This document shows positions 17,606 to 26,512 of a stretch of 64,000 nucleotides of DNA, in pieces; within the stretch, counting starts at the first letter, position 1; each line of letters starts with the position of its first letter. Location: NCBI RefSeq assembly GCF_003627755.1, contig NZ_CP032694.1, positions 4,336,501 through 4,400,500 of the forward strand, read 5' to 3'. The DNA is from Rhizobium jaguaris. Lineage in GTDB: Bacteria; Pseudomonadota; Alphaproteobacteria; Rhizobiales; Rhizobiaceae. The position numbers and the translations under genes were made by a program. The notes beneath the pieces are model-generated. The model did no database searches. It was not told the DNA's origin and saw only the letters and a list, made by a program, of their open reading frames with translations.

Positions 17606-18751
17606 TCAAATCTCCAACGGCTCGACATCCAGCCAACGGCGCTCCGCCCAGCTCTTCAAACCGAGAGAGGCGAGCTGCACGCCCTTGGCGCCTTCCGTCA
17701 GCGTGTAGCGCCAGGGCGCGTCTTCGAGCACATGGCGCAGGAACATTTCCCACTGGATCTTGAAGCCGTTGTCATAGACCTGATTGTCCGGCACTTCGTC
17801 CCAGGTGTTGAAGAAGTTGATGGTCTGCGGCTGATCCGGATTCCAAACCGGCTTCGGCGTGTTGACGCGATGCTGGGTCCAGCAGCGCGTCAGTCCCGCT
17901 ACCGCCGAGCCATGCGTGCCGTCCACCTGGAAGGTGACGAGATCGTCGCGGCGGACGCGGACGGCCCAGGAGGAATTGATGTGGGCGATGACACCGCCTT
18001 CCAGTTCGAAGGTGGCGTAAGCCGCATCGTCGGCATCCGCAATATAAGGGCGGCCGGCCTCGTCGACGCGTTCGGGAATGTGGGTGGCGCCCAGGCAACT
18101 GATCGCCTTCACCGGCCCGAAGAGGTTGTCGAGCACATAGCGCCAGTGGCAGAGCATATCGAGGATGATGCCGCCGCCGTCTTTCTTGCGATAGTTCCAC
18201 GAGGGCCGCTGTGCGGTCTGCCAGTCGCCTTCGAACACCCAATAGCCGAATTCGCCGCGCACGGAGAGAATCTTGCCGAAAAAGCCGCTGTCGCGCAGCA
18301 TGGCGATCTTGCGAAGGCCCGGCAGAAACAGCTTGTCCTGCACGACGCCGTTCTTCAGCCCGGAAGCCTTGGCCTTGCGGGCGAGTGCTATCGCGGTGTC
18401 GAGATCGTCGGAGATCGGTTTTTCACAATAGATATGCTTGCCGGCATCCAACGCTTTCGAAATCAGCTCGGCGCGCATCTGAGTCGTCGCTGCGTCAAAG
18501 AAGATCGTGTCGTTGGGGTCGGCGAGCGCTCCGTCGAGATCGGTGGTCCAGCGTTCGATACGGTATTTGCGGGCAAGCTCTTCCAGCCGCGCCGCATTGC
18601 GGCCGACGAGGACCGGATCGGGCATGACGCGTTCGCCGTTCGACAACAACACGCCGCCTTCAGCGCGAAGCGCCACGATCGAGCGGATGAGATGCTGGTT
18701 CAGCCCCATGCGTCCCGTCACGCCATGCATGATGATACCAACGCGCTTCAT
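17606..18751 (-). CDS. Gfo/Idh/MocA family oxidoreductase
   Basis: A 381-residue protein. The ATG at 18751 (MKRVGIIMHGVTGRMG) follows GGAGGGATC and puts the nucleotide-binding motif at the extreme N-terminus. The EKP signature is in IYCEKPISDDLDTAI (about 106-120). The remaining domain has the family's beta-sheet with a conserved GGGIILDMLCHWRY segment holding the likely catalytic His. It is the first gene downstream of two adjacent perfect palindromes (18807-18840). A near copy of one lies before the ABC importer operon on the other side of the tetR gene, so it is probably co-regulated with that importer. It likely oxidises a sugar or polyol. Confidence 0.88.
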   Translation of the reverse strand: MKRVGIIMHGVTGRMGLNQHLIRSIVALRAEGGVLLSNGERVMPDPVLVGRNAARLEELARKYRIERWTTDLDGALADPNDTIFFDAATTQMRAELISKALDAGKHIYCEKPISDDLDTAIALARKAKASGLKNGVVQDKLFLPGLRKIAMLRDSGFFGKILSVRGEFGYWVFEGDWQTAQRPSWNYRKKDGGGIILDMLCHWRYVLDNLFGPVKAISCLGATHIPERVDEAGRPYIADADDAAYATFELEGGVIAHINSSWAVRVRRDDLVTFQVDGTHGSAVAGLTRCWTQHRVNTPKPVWNPDQPQTINFFNTWDEVPDNQVYDNGFKIQWEMFLRHVLEDAPWRYTLTEGAKGVQLASLGLKSWAERRWLDVEPLEI

Positions 18752-18806
18752 GATCCCTCCTGGAATTTCTGGCCCGACTCCCTCCAGAGTCAGGAAAAGC
18801 AAAGGC

Positions 18807-18822
18807 TTGGTTGATCAACCAA
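18807..18822. promoter_or_regulatory. Perfect 16-bp palindrome
   Basis: TTGGTTGATCAACCAA is fully self-complementary. It lies 56 bp upstream of the oxidoreductase start at 18751 and directly abuts the next palindrome. It is a strong candidate for protein binding. Confidence 0.6.
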
Positions 18823-18840
18823 TGTAACTATATAGTTACA
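18823..18840. promoter_or_regulatory. Perfect 18-bp palindrome, candidate TetR operator
   Basis: TGTAACTATATAGTTACA is fully self-complementary. A near copy (TGTAACCAAATAGTTATA, 19708-19725) lies upstream of the plus-strand SBP gene, on the far side of the tetR gene. The paired placement supports recognition by the TetR protein encoded between them. Confidence 0.68.
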
Positions 18841-18893
18841 CGATCGCGCGATATCTCCGGATTTGTCAATCGCCTTTCGAAAATTTCTGACAG

Positions 18894-19598
18894 TCATTTG
18901 GCCTTGATCGAGGCTAGGGTCACCGAAACGATGTGCTCGCCCCAGGCCTTCAGCGCTGCCGGCGCCGTCAGCTTTCGGGCGAAAATCGTCGATAGCGTAT
19001 GGCGATTGGATAGATAGAAGAAACCGAGCGCGGCGATGGTAAGGTAAACGGACACCGGATCAATGCCCGGCCGGAAGATACCGGCTGCTTCACCTCGTCG
19101 CAGCACGTCGGCGAGCTCGTCGATGAAATGCGAATGCATCGCCGAAATCTTGTCGGAACGCTTCAGATAACGTGCCTCATGCAGGTTTTCGGTAACAAGC
19201 AGGCTCAAAAATTCCGGATGGTCGAGAAAATGATGCCAGGTGAACAGCGCAAGCTCCCGCATCCCTTCCTCGGGATCCCGGTGGGCAAGATCGAGATTCT
19301 TCTCGGCGCTGCGGATCGCCGCATAGGTCGCTTCCAGCACGGCGAGGTAAAGCCCCTCCTTGTCGCCAAAATAGTGATAGAGCATGCGCTTGTTGGTCTG
19401 CGCCCGCGCCGCGATCGCGTCCACTCTGGCGCCGCCGAAGCCATGGGCAGCGAATTCCTCCGTCGCCGCCTCCAGGATCGTCGCGTGGGTGCGCTGCGGA
19501 TTGCGCAGCACTTTCTTCGGCGTCGTTTCCGCACCCCCGTAAGCGCCTGCTTTCGCTGATTTTTCAAATCCTTGCGTTGCTCTGGCCACCATGGACAT
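18894..19598 (-). CDS. TetR family transcriptional regulator
   Basis: A 234-residue protein with an N-terminal TetR helix-turn-helix (ILEAATEEFAAHGFGGARVD, then TNKRMLYHYFGDKEGLY, about residues 41-86) and an all-helical ligand-binding C-terminus. Two starts are possible, 19598 (MSMV) and 19592 (MVAR); both follow a GGAGAGGGAG tract. The gene is flanked by matching palindromes at 18823-18840 and 19708-19725, one before the minus-strand oxidoreductase gene and one before the plus-strand ABC importer operon. The simplest reading is a local repressor released by a sugar or its metabolite. The ligand is unknown. Confidence 0.93.
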   Translation of the reverse strand: MSMVARATQGFEKSAKAGAYGGAETTPKKVLRNPQRTHATILEAATEEFAAHGFGGARVDAIAARAQTNKRMLYHYFGDKEGLYLAVLEATYAAIRSAEKNLDLAHRDPEEGMRELALFTWHHFLDHPEFLSLLVTENLHEARYLKRSDKISAMHSHFIDELADVLRRGEAAGIFRPGIDPVSVYLTIAALGFFYLSNRHTLSTIFARKLTAPAALKAWGEHIVSVTLASIKAK

Positions 19599-19707
19599 TC
19601 TCCCTCTCCGATCTATCTCTTTCGCAACGGACGCCTCCAGCCTCAGCGCGGGTCGTTTTGATTGTGATACGATTGGCGCTTGACAGCGGTCGCGTTTCTA
19701 TCCAACT

Positions 19708-19725
19708 TGTAACCAAATAGTTATA
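19708..19725. promoter_or_regulatory. Near-palindrome, second candidate TetR operator
   Basis: TGTAACCAAATAGTTATA shares both arms (TGTAAC / GTTAyA) and spacing with the perfect palindrome at 18823-18840. It is 50 bp upstream of the SBP start at 19775, in the promoter region of the ABC importer operon. Confidence 0.62.
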
Positions 19726-19774
19726 TCATGCAAAGCAGTTCGTAAATCACCGGTTAACTGGGGAGGAGACCAGG

Positions 19775-21061
19775 ATGACTTTGACGATCGATCGCCGGCA
19801 ATTGCTTGCCGGCATGGCGGCCACGGTTGCTTTCAGCAGCATCGGGCTTGGCCGCGCCAACGCGGCAACCTCGATGCGCTTTCTGTGGTGGGGTTCGAAG
19901 GAGCGAACCGATCGTACGCTAGCGGCCATCAAAGCCTATCAGGGCAAGAATGCCGATGTTTCCATCGCAGGCGAGTCCTTCGGCTGGGACAATTACTGGA
20001 CACGTCTGGCCACCCAGACGGCCGGCGGCAATGCACCCGACCTGATCCAGATGGACTATCGCTACATCTTTGAATATGCGCGCCGCGGCACGTTGCTCGA
20101 CTTCACACCCTATATGGGCAAGAGCCTGGCGATCGATGATTTCGGCGCTCCGAACATTGATTCCGGCAAGGTCGACGGCAAGCTTTACGGCGTCAATCTC
20201 GGCGTCAATTCCAGCATGGCCGCCGTCAATACTGTCGCTTGGGCGGAAGCGGGCGTCGAGCCGATGCATGACGGCATGACCTGGGATCAATTTGCCGAGG
20301 CTTGCGCCAAGGTGACGGCTGCCGGCAAGCGCCGCGGCTTCTACGGCTCTCAGGACGCGAGCGGCGTCGAACCCTCTTTCGAGTGCTGGCTGCGCCAGCG
20401 CGGCAAGGCACTTTATACCAACGACGGCAAGCTCGCTTTCGAGGCCAAGGACGCCGCCGATTGGTTTGCCTTCTGGGGCCATATGCGCGACATCAAGGCT
20501 TGCGTGCCGGCCGATGTTCAGGCGCTTGATCAGCTGACGATCGAGACGAACATGATTGCGCTGCGCAAGGCAGCCGTTTGCTTCGCCCATTCCAACCAGT
20601 TCATCGCCATTCAGGGCCTCGGCAAGGAAAAGCTCGACATCTTCGCCTATCCGAACCCCGGCCCCGGCGGCAAACCCGGCCAATATCTGAAGCCGTCGAT
20701 GCTGATGTCGGTTTCGGCGACATCGGCCAACAAGGACGCCGCCGTCGCCTTCGTCAACTATCTGGTGGAAGACCCCGATGGCACCAAGGCACTCGGCGTC
20801 GAGCGCGGCGTTCCCGCTTCGTCCAAGATCCGCGGGCTGCTGACGCCGGATCTCGATGCCGCAAGCAAGCAGGTCGTCGACTATATCGGCCGCCTGACGC
20901 CGCAGGTCGGGGCGCTGCCGCCGTCCCCGCCGAACGGCGCCGGCGAAAATGCCTTCCTGCTGAAGAAGATCGCCGAGGAAGTGGCCTTCGGCAAAACCAG
21001 CGCACAGGACGCTGGAACGAAGTTCGTCGAACAGGCGGCGGCAAACGTAACGCGAGGCTGA
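19775..21061 (+). CDS. Tat-exported sugar ABC transporter solute-binding protein
   Basis: A 428-residue solute-binding protein. GGGGAGGAGACCAGG precedes the ATG. The N-terminus MTLTIDRRQLLAGMAATVAF carries a twin-arginine motif (DRRQLLAG) and a likely cleavage after RANA. The mature region starts with MRFLWWGSKERTDRT. It is paralogous to the orphan SBP at 8280-9575. It is the first gene of an importer operon: SBP, two permeases, two oxidoreductases, ATPase. A TetR-type operator lies about 50 bp upstream. It binds an unidentified sugar and delivers it to the permeases at 21066-22911. Confidence 0.93.
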   Translation: MTLTIDRRQLLAGMAATVAFSSIGLGRANAATSMRFLWWGSKERTDRTLAAIKAYQGKNADVSIAGESFGWDNYWTRLATQTAGGNAPDLIQMDYRYIFEYARRGTLLDFTPYMGKSLAIDDFGAPNIDSGKVDGKLYGVNLGVNSSMAAVNTVAWAEAGVEPMHDGMTWDQFAEACAKVTAAGKRRGFYGSQDASGVEPSFECWLRQRGKALYTNDGKLAFEAKDAADWFAFWGHMRDIKACVPADVQALDQLTIETNMIALRKAAVCFAHSNQFIAIQGLGKEKLDIFAYPNPGPGGKPGQYLKPSMLMSVSATSANKDAAVAFVNYLVEDPDGTKALGVERGVPASSKIRGLLTPDLDAASKQVVDYIGRLTPQVGALPPSPPNGAGENAFLLKKIAEEVAFGKTSAQDAGTKFVEQAAANVTRG

Positions 21062-21065
21062 TACC

Positions 21066-22034
21066 GTGGGTACAAACCGCAACAGCGTTGCCGGTGGCTT
21101 GGCCATCGGCGCGAGCGCGCCAGTGCGCGTTGAAACCTATCAGAAAGCGCCGAGCGCCTTTGCGCGCAATGCGCCGGGTTATCTGTTTCTCCTGCCCTGG
21201 TTCATCGGCTTCTTCGGCCTGACCCTCGGGCCGGCGCTCGTGTCGCTGTATTTGTCCTTCACCGACTATAACCTGCTGCAGGCGCCGCATCTTGTCGGAT
21301 TGGACAATTATGCGCGCATTGCCACAGGCGACGACAAGTTCATCTCCTCAATGAAGGTGACGCTGTTCTATGTCGTCTGCTCGGTTCCGCTGAAGCTGGC
21401 CTTCGCACTGATGGTGGCGCTGTTGCTCAACCGCGGCATTCGTGGCCTGCCGATCTATCGCGCCATCTTCTATCTGCCGTCACTGCTCGGCTCCAGCGTC
21501 GCTATCGCCGTGCTCTGGCGGCAGATTTTCGATGGCGACGGCGTCGTCAACACGCTGCTGTGGTACGTGCTCGGCATCAACGGCCCGAGCTGGATTTCCA
21601 ACCCCAACTATTCGCTCTACACCCTCATCATTCTGGCGATCTGGCAGTTCGGCTCGCCGATGATCATCTTCCTTGCCGGCCTTCGGCAGATCCCGACCGA
21701 TCTCTATGAGGCGGCCAGCCTGGACGGCGCGTCGAAGGCGCGGATTTTCTTCAAGATCACCCTGCCGCTGCTGACGCCGGTCATCTTCTTCAACGCCGTC
21801 GTGCAGACCATCGATGCCTTCAAGGCCTTCACGCCGGCCTATGTCATCTCCTCCGGCACCGGCGGTCCGATCGACTCGACGCTGTTCTATACGCTGTACC
21901 TCTACCAGGAAGCCTTCGGCTATTTCCGCATGGGCTATGCCGCCGCCCTTGCCTGGGTCCTGGTGATCATCATCGCGGTCTTTACTGCCTTCTCCTTCCT
22001 CTCCGCTCGTTATTGGGTCCACTACGATGACTGA
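21066..22034 (+). CDS. Sugar ABC transporter permease, MalF type
   Basis: A 322-residue polytopic membrane protein starting from GTG four bases after the SBP stop. After a polar N-terminal 30 residues it shows about six membrane segments. The first is YLFLLPWFIGFFGLTLGPAL. The EAA loop EAASLDGASKARIFFKITLP is near residues 217-236. It forms the translocation pore with the next permease, whose start it overlaps by eight bases. An alternative start within the polar leader cannot be excluded. Confidence 0.92.
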   Translation: MGTNRNSVAGGLAIGASAPVRVETYQKAPSAFARNAPGYLFLLPWFIGFFGLTLGPALVSLYLSFTDYNLLQAPHLVGLDNYARIATGDDKFISSMKVTLFYVVCSVPLKLAFALMVALLLNRGIRGLPIYRAIFYLPSLLGSSVAIAVLWRQIFDGDGVVNTLLWYVLGINGPSWISNPNYSLYTLIILAIWQFGSPMIIFLAGLRQIPTDLYEAASLDGASKARIFFKITLPLLTPVIFFNAVVQTIDAFKAFTPAYVISSGTGGPIDSTLFYTLYLYQEAFGYFRMGYAAALAWVLVIIIAVFTAFSFLSARYWVHYDD

Positions 22035-22911
22035 CGCGAAGCTCACCCACTTTCCCGACGATCTGAACCCGCCGCGCGAACGGCCCTGGTTCTTGTCCCT
22101 CATCATCCATGTTGCCCTGGTCGGCGCATCGATCGTGATGCTCTACCCGCTGCTCTGGATGCTGTCCGGCTCGATCAAAGACCAGAACGAAATCTTCGGC
22201 ACCGCCTCGCTGATCCCGTCGCAGTTCGATTTCAGCTCCTTTGCCCGCGGCTGGTTCGGTGGACAGGTCACCTTTGGTACCTTCGTCTGGAATTCGGTGG
22301 TCATCGCCGTCCTCTCCGTCATCGGCAACGTGATCTCATGCTCGCTCGCCGCCTATGCCTTCGCGCGGCTGAATTTCTGGGGCAAGAATTTCTGGTTCGC
22401 GCTGATGCTGGGCACGCTGATGCTGCCCTATCATGTGACGCTGATCCCGCAATATATCCTCTTCCTCAAGCTCGGCTGGGTGAAAACCATGCTGCCGCTG
22501 GTCGTGCCGAAATTCCTGGCGGTCGATGCCTTCTTCATCTTCCTGATGGTGCAGTTCTTCCGCGGCATTCCGCGCGAACTCGATGAGGCGGCGATGATGG
22601 ACGGATGCAGCCCCTGGCGCATCTATTGGCGCATCATGCTGCCGCTGTCGCTGCCGGTTCTCGCCACCGCCGCCATCTTCTCCTTCATCTGGACCTGGGA
22701 CGATTTCTTCGGCCCGCTGATCTACCTCTCCGACATCAACACCTACACGGTGCAGCTTGGTCTACGCTCTTTCGTTGACTCGACGGGAAGCTCCGACTGG
22801 AGCAGCCTGTTCGCGATGTCGAGCATCTCGCTGATCCCCGTCTTCCTGATCTTCCTGTTCTTCCAGAGGCTGCTGATCGACGGCATCGCGACCGCCGGCC
22901 TCAAACGCTGA
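22027..22911 (+). CDS. Carbohydrate ABC transporter permease, MalG type
   Basis: A 294-residue inner-membrane protein with six predicted segments. It has the MalG-type start region (WMLSGSIKDQNEIFG) and the EAA loop DEAAMMDGCSPWRIYWRIML (about residues 187-206). It overlaps the preceding permease and completes the membrane part of the importer whose ATPase is at 25133-26212. A 9-bp perfect hairpin follows its stop, before the next oxidoreductase gene. Confidence 0.92.
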   Translation: MTDAKLTHFPDDLNPPRERPWFLSLIIHVALVGASIVMLYPLLWMLSGSIKDQNEIFGTASLIPSQFDFSSFARGWFGGQVTFGTFVWNSVVIAVLSVIGNVISCSLAAYAFARLNFWGKNFWFALMLGTLMLPYHVTLIPQYILFLKLGWVKTMLPLVVPKFLAVDAFFIFLMVQFFRGIPRELDEAAMMDGCSPWRIYWRIMLPLSLPVLATAAIFSFIWTWDDFFGPLIYLSDINTYTVQLGLRSFVDSTGSSDWSSLFAMSSISLIPVFLIFLFFQRLLIDGIATAGLKR

Positions 22912-22920
22912 CACGAACCG

Positions 22921-22953
22921 TACGGTCCCGAATGCCCAAGATTTGGGACCGTA
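22921..22953 (+). other. Intra-operon hairpin
   Basis: TACGGTCCC and GGGACCGTA form a perfect 9-bp stem with a 15-base loop, ten bases after the permease stop and 32 bases before the next start. There is no U-tract, so it is not an obvious terminator. It may limit read-through or protect the upstream transporter mRNA. Confidence 0.5.
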
Positions 22954-22984
22954 ACCAAAGAAACTTACTGAAAGGAAATGTCGC

Positions 22985-24010
22985 ATGAGCGCTCTGCGCT
23001 TTGCCGCCATCGGCCTCAATCACGATCACATCTACGGCCAGGTCAACGTCATGTTGCGGGCCGGCGCCGAGCTGGTCGCCTTCCACGCCGTGGAGGACGA
23101 TCTCGCTGCCGTCTTCGCCGGACGATTTCCCCAGGCAAGACGCGTCGCCAACAAAATGGAAATCCTGGAAGACAGCTCCATCGCGCTGATCGTCAGCGCG
23201 GCGGTTTCCAGCGAGCGGGCCAGCCTTGCCATCGAGGTCATGCGGCACGGCAAGGACGTGATGCTCGACAAGCCCGGCATGGTGACGCTGGATCAGCTCG
23301 CCGAAGTGCGCAGGGTACAGGTCGAGACCAAGCGCATTGTCTCCATCCTCTATTCCGAACATTTCGAGACTGCATCGACGGTCAAGGCGGGCGAGCTGGT
23401 CAAGGCCGGCGCCATCGGCAAGGTCATCCACACGACCGGTCTCGGGCCGCACCGGCTACGCAAGCCGACCCGGCCGGAATGGTTCTTCGACCGTAAGCGC
23501 TACGGCGGCATCATCACCGACATCGCTTCGCATCAATGCGAGCAGTTCCTGTTCTTCGCGGACTCCCTCGAAGCCGAGATTCTGTCGGCGACGGTTTCCA
23601 ACCGCGCCAACCCCGACACGCCCGGCCTGCAGGATTACGGCGACTTCCATCTGCGCACGCCCGATGTCACCGGCTATGTCCGTGTCGACTGGTTCACACC
23701 GGACGGCCTTTCCACCTGGGGCGACGGCCGCCTTTTTATCGTCGGCACCGAGGGCACAATCGAGCTGCGCAAATATATCGACGTCGCCGGTCGCCCCGGC
23801 ACCGATCATCTCTTCCTCACCGACCGCAAGGGCATGCAGCATATCGATTGCAGCGGTGTCGAGCTGCCCTATGGCCGGCAACTGGCTGCCGATATCAGGG
23901 ACCGCACCGAAACCGCGATGGGACAGGACCATTGCTTCAAGGCCATGGAGCTGGCGCTCAAGGCTCAGGTCCTCGCCGAAGCGACAGCCCTCAACAGCGT
24001 ACAAAGGTAA
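22985..24010 (+). CDS. Gfo/Idh/MocA family oxidoreductase
   Basis: A 341-residue protein with GAAAGGAAATGTCGC before the ATG. The N-terminal Rossmann motif is AAIGLNHDHIYGQ. The usual EKP signature is varied to DKPG in MLDKPGMVTL (about residues 94-103). The C-terminal domain has GGIITDIASHQCEQFLFFAD, where the His is a likely catalytic residue. It lies inside the importer operon between permeases and ATPase, so it should act on the imported sugar or its first product, probably by NAD(P)-dependent oxidation. The exact reaction is unknown. Confidence 0.87.
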   Translation: MSALRFAAIGLNHDHIYGQVNVMLRAGAELVAFHAVEDDLAAVFAGRFPQARRVANKMEILEDSSIALIVSAAVSSERASLAIEVMRHGKDVMLDKPGMVTLDQLAEVRRVQVETKRIVSILYSEHFETASTVKAGELVKAGAIGKVIHTTGLGPHRLRKPTRPEWFFDRKRYGGIITDIASHQCEQFLFFADSLEAEILSATVSNRANPDTPGLQDYGDFHLRTPDVTGYVRVDWFTPDGLSTWGDGRLFIVGTEGTIELRKYIDVAGRPGTDHLFLTDRKGMQHIDCSGVELPYGRQLAADIRDRTETAMGQDHCFKAMELALKAQVLAEATALNSVQR

Positions 24011-24017
24011 TTTACAC

Positions 24018-25088
24018 ATGTCCCACGTAAAGAAAGTTGCGGTCATCGGTCTCGGCATCGGCCGTTCCCATATTGTCGAGGGCTATCTGCCACATCCCGA
24101 CCGCTTCGAAGTCGCCGTGCTCTGCGATCTCAACGAAGAGCGCCTGAACGCCATCGGCGACGAATTCGGCATTACGAGGCGCCTCAAGGATTTCGTCGAG
24201 GTCCTGAACATGCCAGATATCGACATTGTCGATATCTGCACGCCACCCGGCTCGCATTTCGAGTTGATCCTGCAGGCACTCGCCGCCGGCAAGCACGTGG
24301 TCTGCGAAAAGCCGCTGGTCGGCTCGCTCGCCGACGTGGACGCGATCATCGCGGCAGAGAAGACGGCGAAGGGCAAGCTGATGCCCATCTTTCAATACCG
24401 CTATGGCGACGGCATCCAGAAGGCGAAGCGCATCATCGAAGCCGGTATCGCCGGCAAGCCTTACGTCGCCACCTCCGAAACCCATTGGGTCCGTACCGGA
24501 GAATATTATGCGGTTCCCTGGCGCGGCAAATGGGCGACCGAGCTTGGCGGCGTGCTGATGACGCATTCGATCCACCTGCACGATATGCTGACCTATCTGA
24601 TGGGGCCGATATCAGGCCTCTTCGGCCGCGTCGCCACCCGCGTCAATGATATCGAGGTTGAGGATTGCGCCAGCGCCAGCCTGCTGATGGAGAACGGCGC
24701 GCTTGCGACGATCAGCGCGACGCTCGGTTCGCAGGAACAGATCAGCCGCCTGCGCCTCGCTTTTGAAAATGTCCTGATCGAGAGCAACCACGAACCCTAC
24801 AGCCCCGGCCAGGATCCGTGGAAGATCGTTCCGGCGAATGACGAGATCGCCGCGAAGATCGATGCGCTGCTGGCCGATTGGACGCCGATCCCGATCCGCT
24901 TCAACACGCAAATGAAGCTGTTCCATGAAGCGCTGGTGTCGGGTGGTCCGCTGCCGGTCACAACAGTCGACGCCCGCCAGGCGCTGGAGCTTGTCACCGC
25001 ATTTTATGAATCGTCGGAAACCCGCACCGAAGTCCGCTTTCCGGTCGGCCCCGAAAGTACGAAATACAAGAGCTGGAGGCCCGCATGA
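24018..25088 (+). CDS. Gfo/Idh/MocA family oxidoreductase
   Basis: A 356-residue protein. The ATG at 24018 begins MSHVKKVAVIGLGIGRSHIV, placing the Rossmann motif at the N-terminus, seven bases after the previous stop. The reading frame stays open far upstream, but that extension overlaps the previous gene in another frame and is not credible. EKP occurs in HVVCEKPLVGSLADV (about 94-108), and the likely active-site region is WATELGGVLMTHSIHLHD. It overlaps the following small open extension by four bases. With the gene before it, it gives the operon two distinct dehydrogenases, perhaps for successive oxidations. Confidence 0.88.
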   Translation: MSHVKKVAVIGLGIGRSHIVEGYLPHPDRFEVAVLCDLNEERLNAIGDEFGITRRLKDFVEVLNMPDIDIVDICTPPGSHFELILQALAAGKHVVCEKPLVGSLADVDAIIAAEKTAKGKLMPIFQYRYGDGIQKAKRIIEAGIAGKPYVATSETHWVRTGEYYAVPWRGKWATELGGVLMTHSIHLHDMLTYLMGPISGLFGRVATRVNDIEVEDCASASLLMENGALATISATLGSQEQISRLRLAFENVLIESNHEPYSPGQDPWKIVPANDEIAAKIDALLADWTPIPIRFNTQMKLFHEALVSGGPLPVTTVDARQALELVTAFYESSETRTEVRFPVGPESTKYKSWRPA

Positions 25089-25132
25089 CGACGGCCCTGC
25101 GAGCCATCAGGACGAACAAGGAGGAAGCGCCC

Positions 25133-26212
<1,080 letters not shown>

Positions 26213-26230
26213 TGCGAGCGAAAGCGGGGC

Positions 26231-26490
26231 TTATCTCGCCCCTGGCGGGCGAGAAAGCAATTTCACTGGTTTAGGAATTGCGATACCGGGGGGTCTACAT
26301 CTTCTAAGGCCCAGCGCAATTTCTAAGCCATTGAAATTGCAAGAGAGGGGGTCCGTGTCTTGCACCGACATGCCGGGAGTCTCTTTCGTCCCTGCCTACC
26401 CCCGCTCTTGTAAAAACTAAGAATTAGACGAGGGACAGGCCCTCGCCTAATCCTAAGTTTTTACTTTCTCGCCCGCCAGGGGCGAGATAA
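26231..26490. repeat. Structured foldback element with 27-bp perfect terminal inverted repeats
   Basis: The 300-bp gap between convergent genes is filled by a nested palindromic structure. Positions 26231-26257 and 26464-26490 are perfect inverted copies over 27 bp (outer end TTATCTCGCC). Inside are further stems: 26257-26264 with 26274-26281; 26316-26323 with 26333-26340 (GCAATTTC/GAAATTGC, perfect); 26340-26352 with 26398-26410 (12 of 13 paired); and a long A/T-flanked hairpin at 26411-26463. No open reading frame or obvious target-site duplication is seen. It could be a miniature mobile element, a structured RNA, or an elaborate bidirectional terminator. Confidence 0.7.
26410..26464. terminator. 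Symmetric A/T-flanked hairpin, likely bidirectional terminator
   Basis: A stem of about 24 bp with three mismatches (core CGAGGG at 26429-26434 with CCCTCG at 26440-26445, loop ACAGG) is flanked by TAAAAACT on the left and AGTTTTTA on the right. Transcripts from either side end in a U-run, which suits the two convergent genes stopping at 26212 and 26513. It is embedded in the larger foldback element. Confidence 0.6.
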
Positions 26491-26512
26491 CCCTGCGCTT
26501 ACCGTCCCTTGA

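Noticed and set aside
23337..24017. Upstream in-frame extension of the second oxidoreductase gene in the importer operon
   Set aside because: It overlaps the previous oxidoreductase gene in another frame, and the Rossmann motif starts right after the ATG at 24018.
26231..26490. Insertion sequence remnant
   Set aside because: There are long terminal inverted repeats, but no transposase reading frame and no clear target duplication, so it is reported only as a foldback element of unknown nature.
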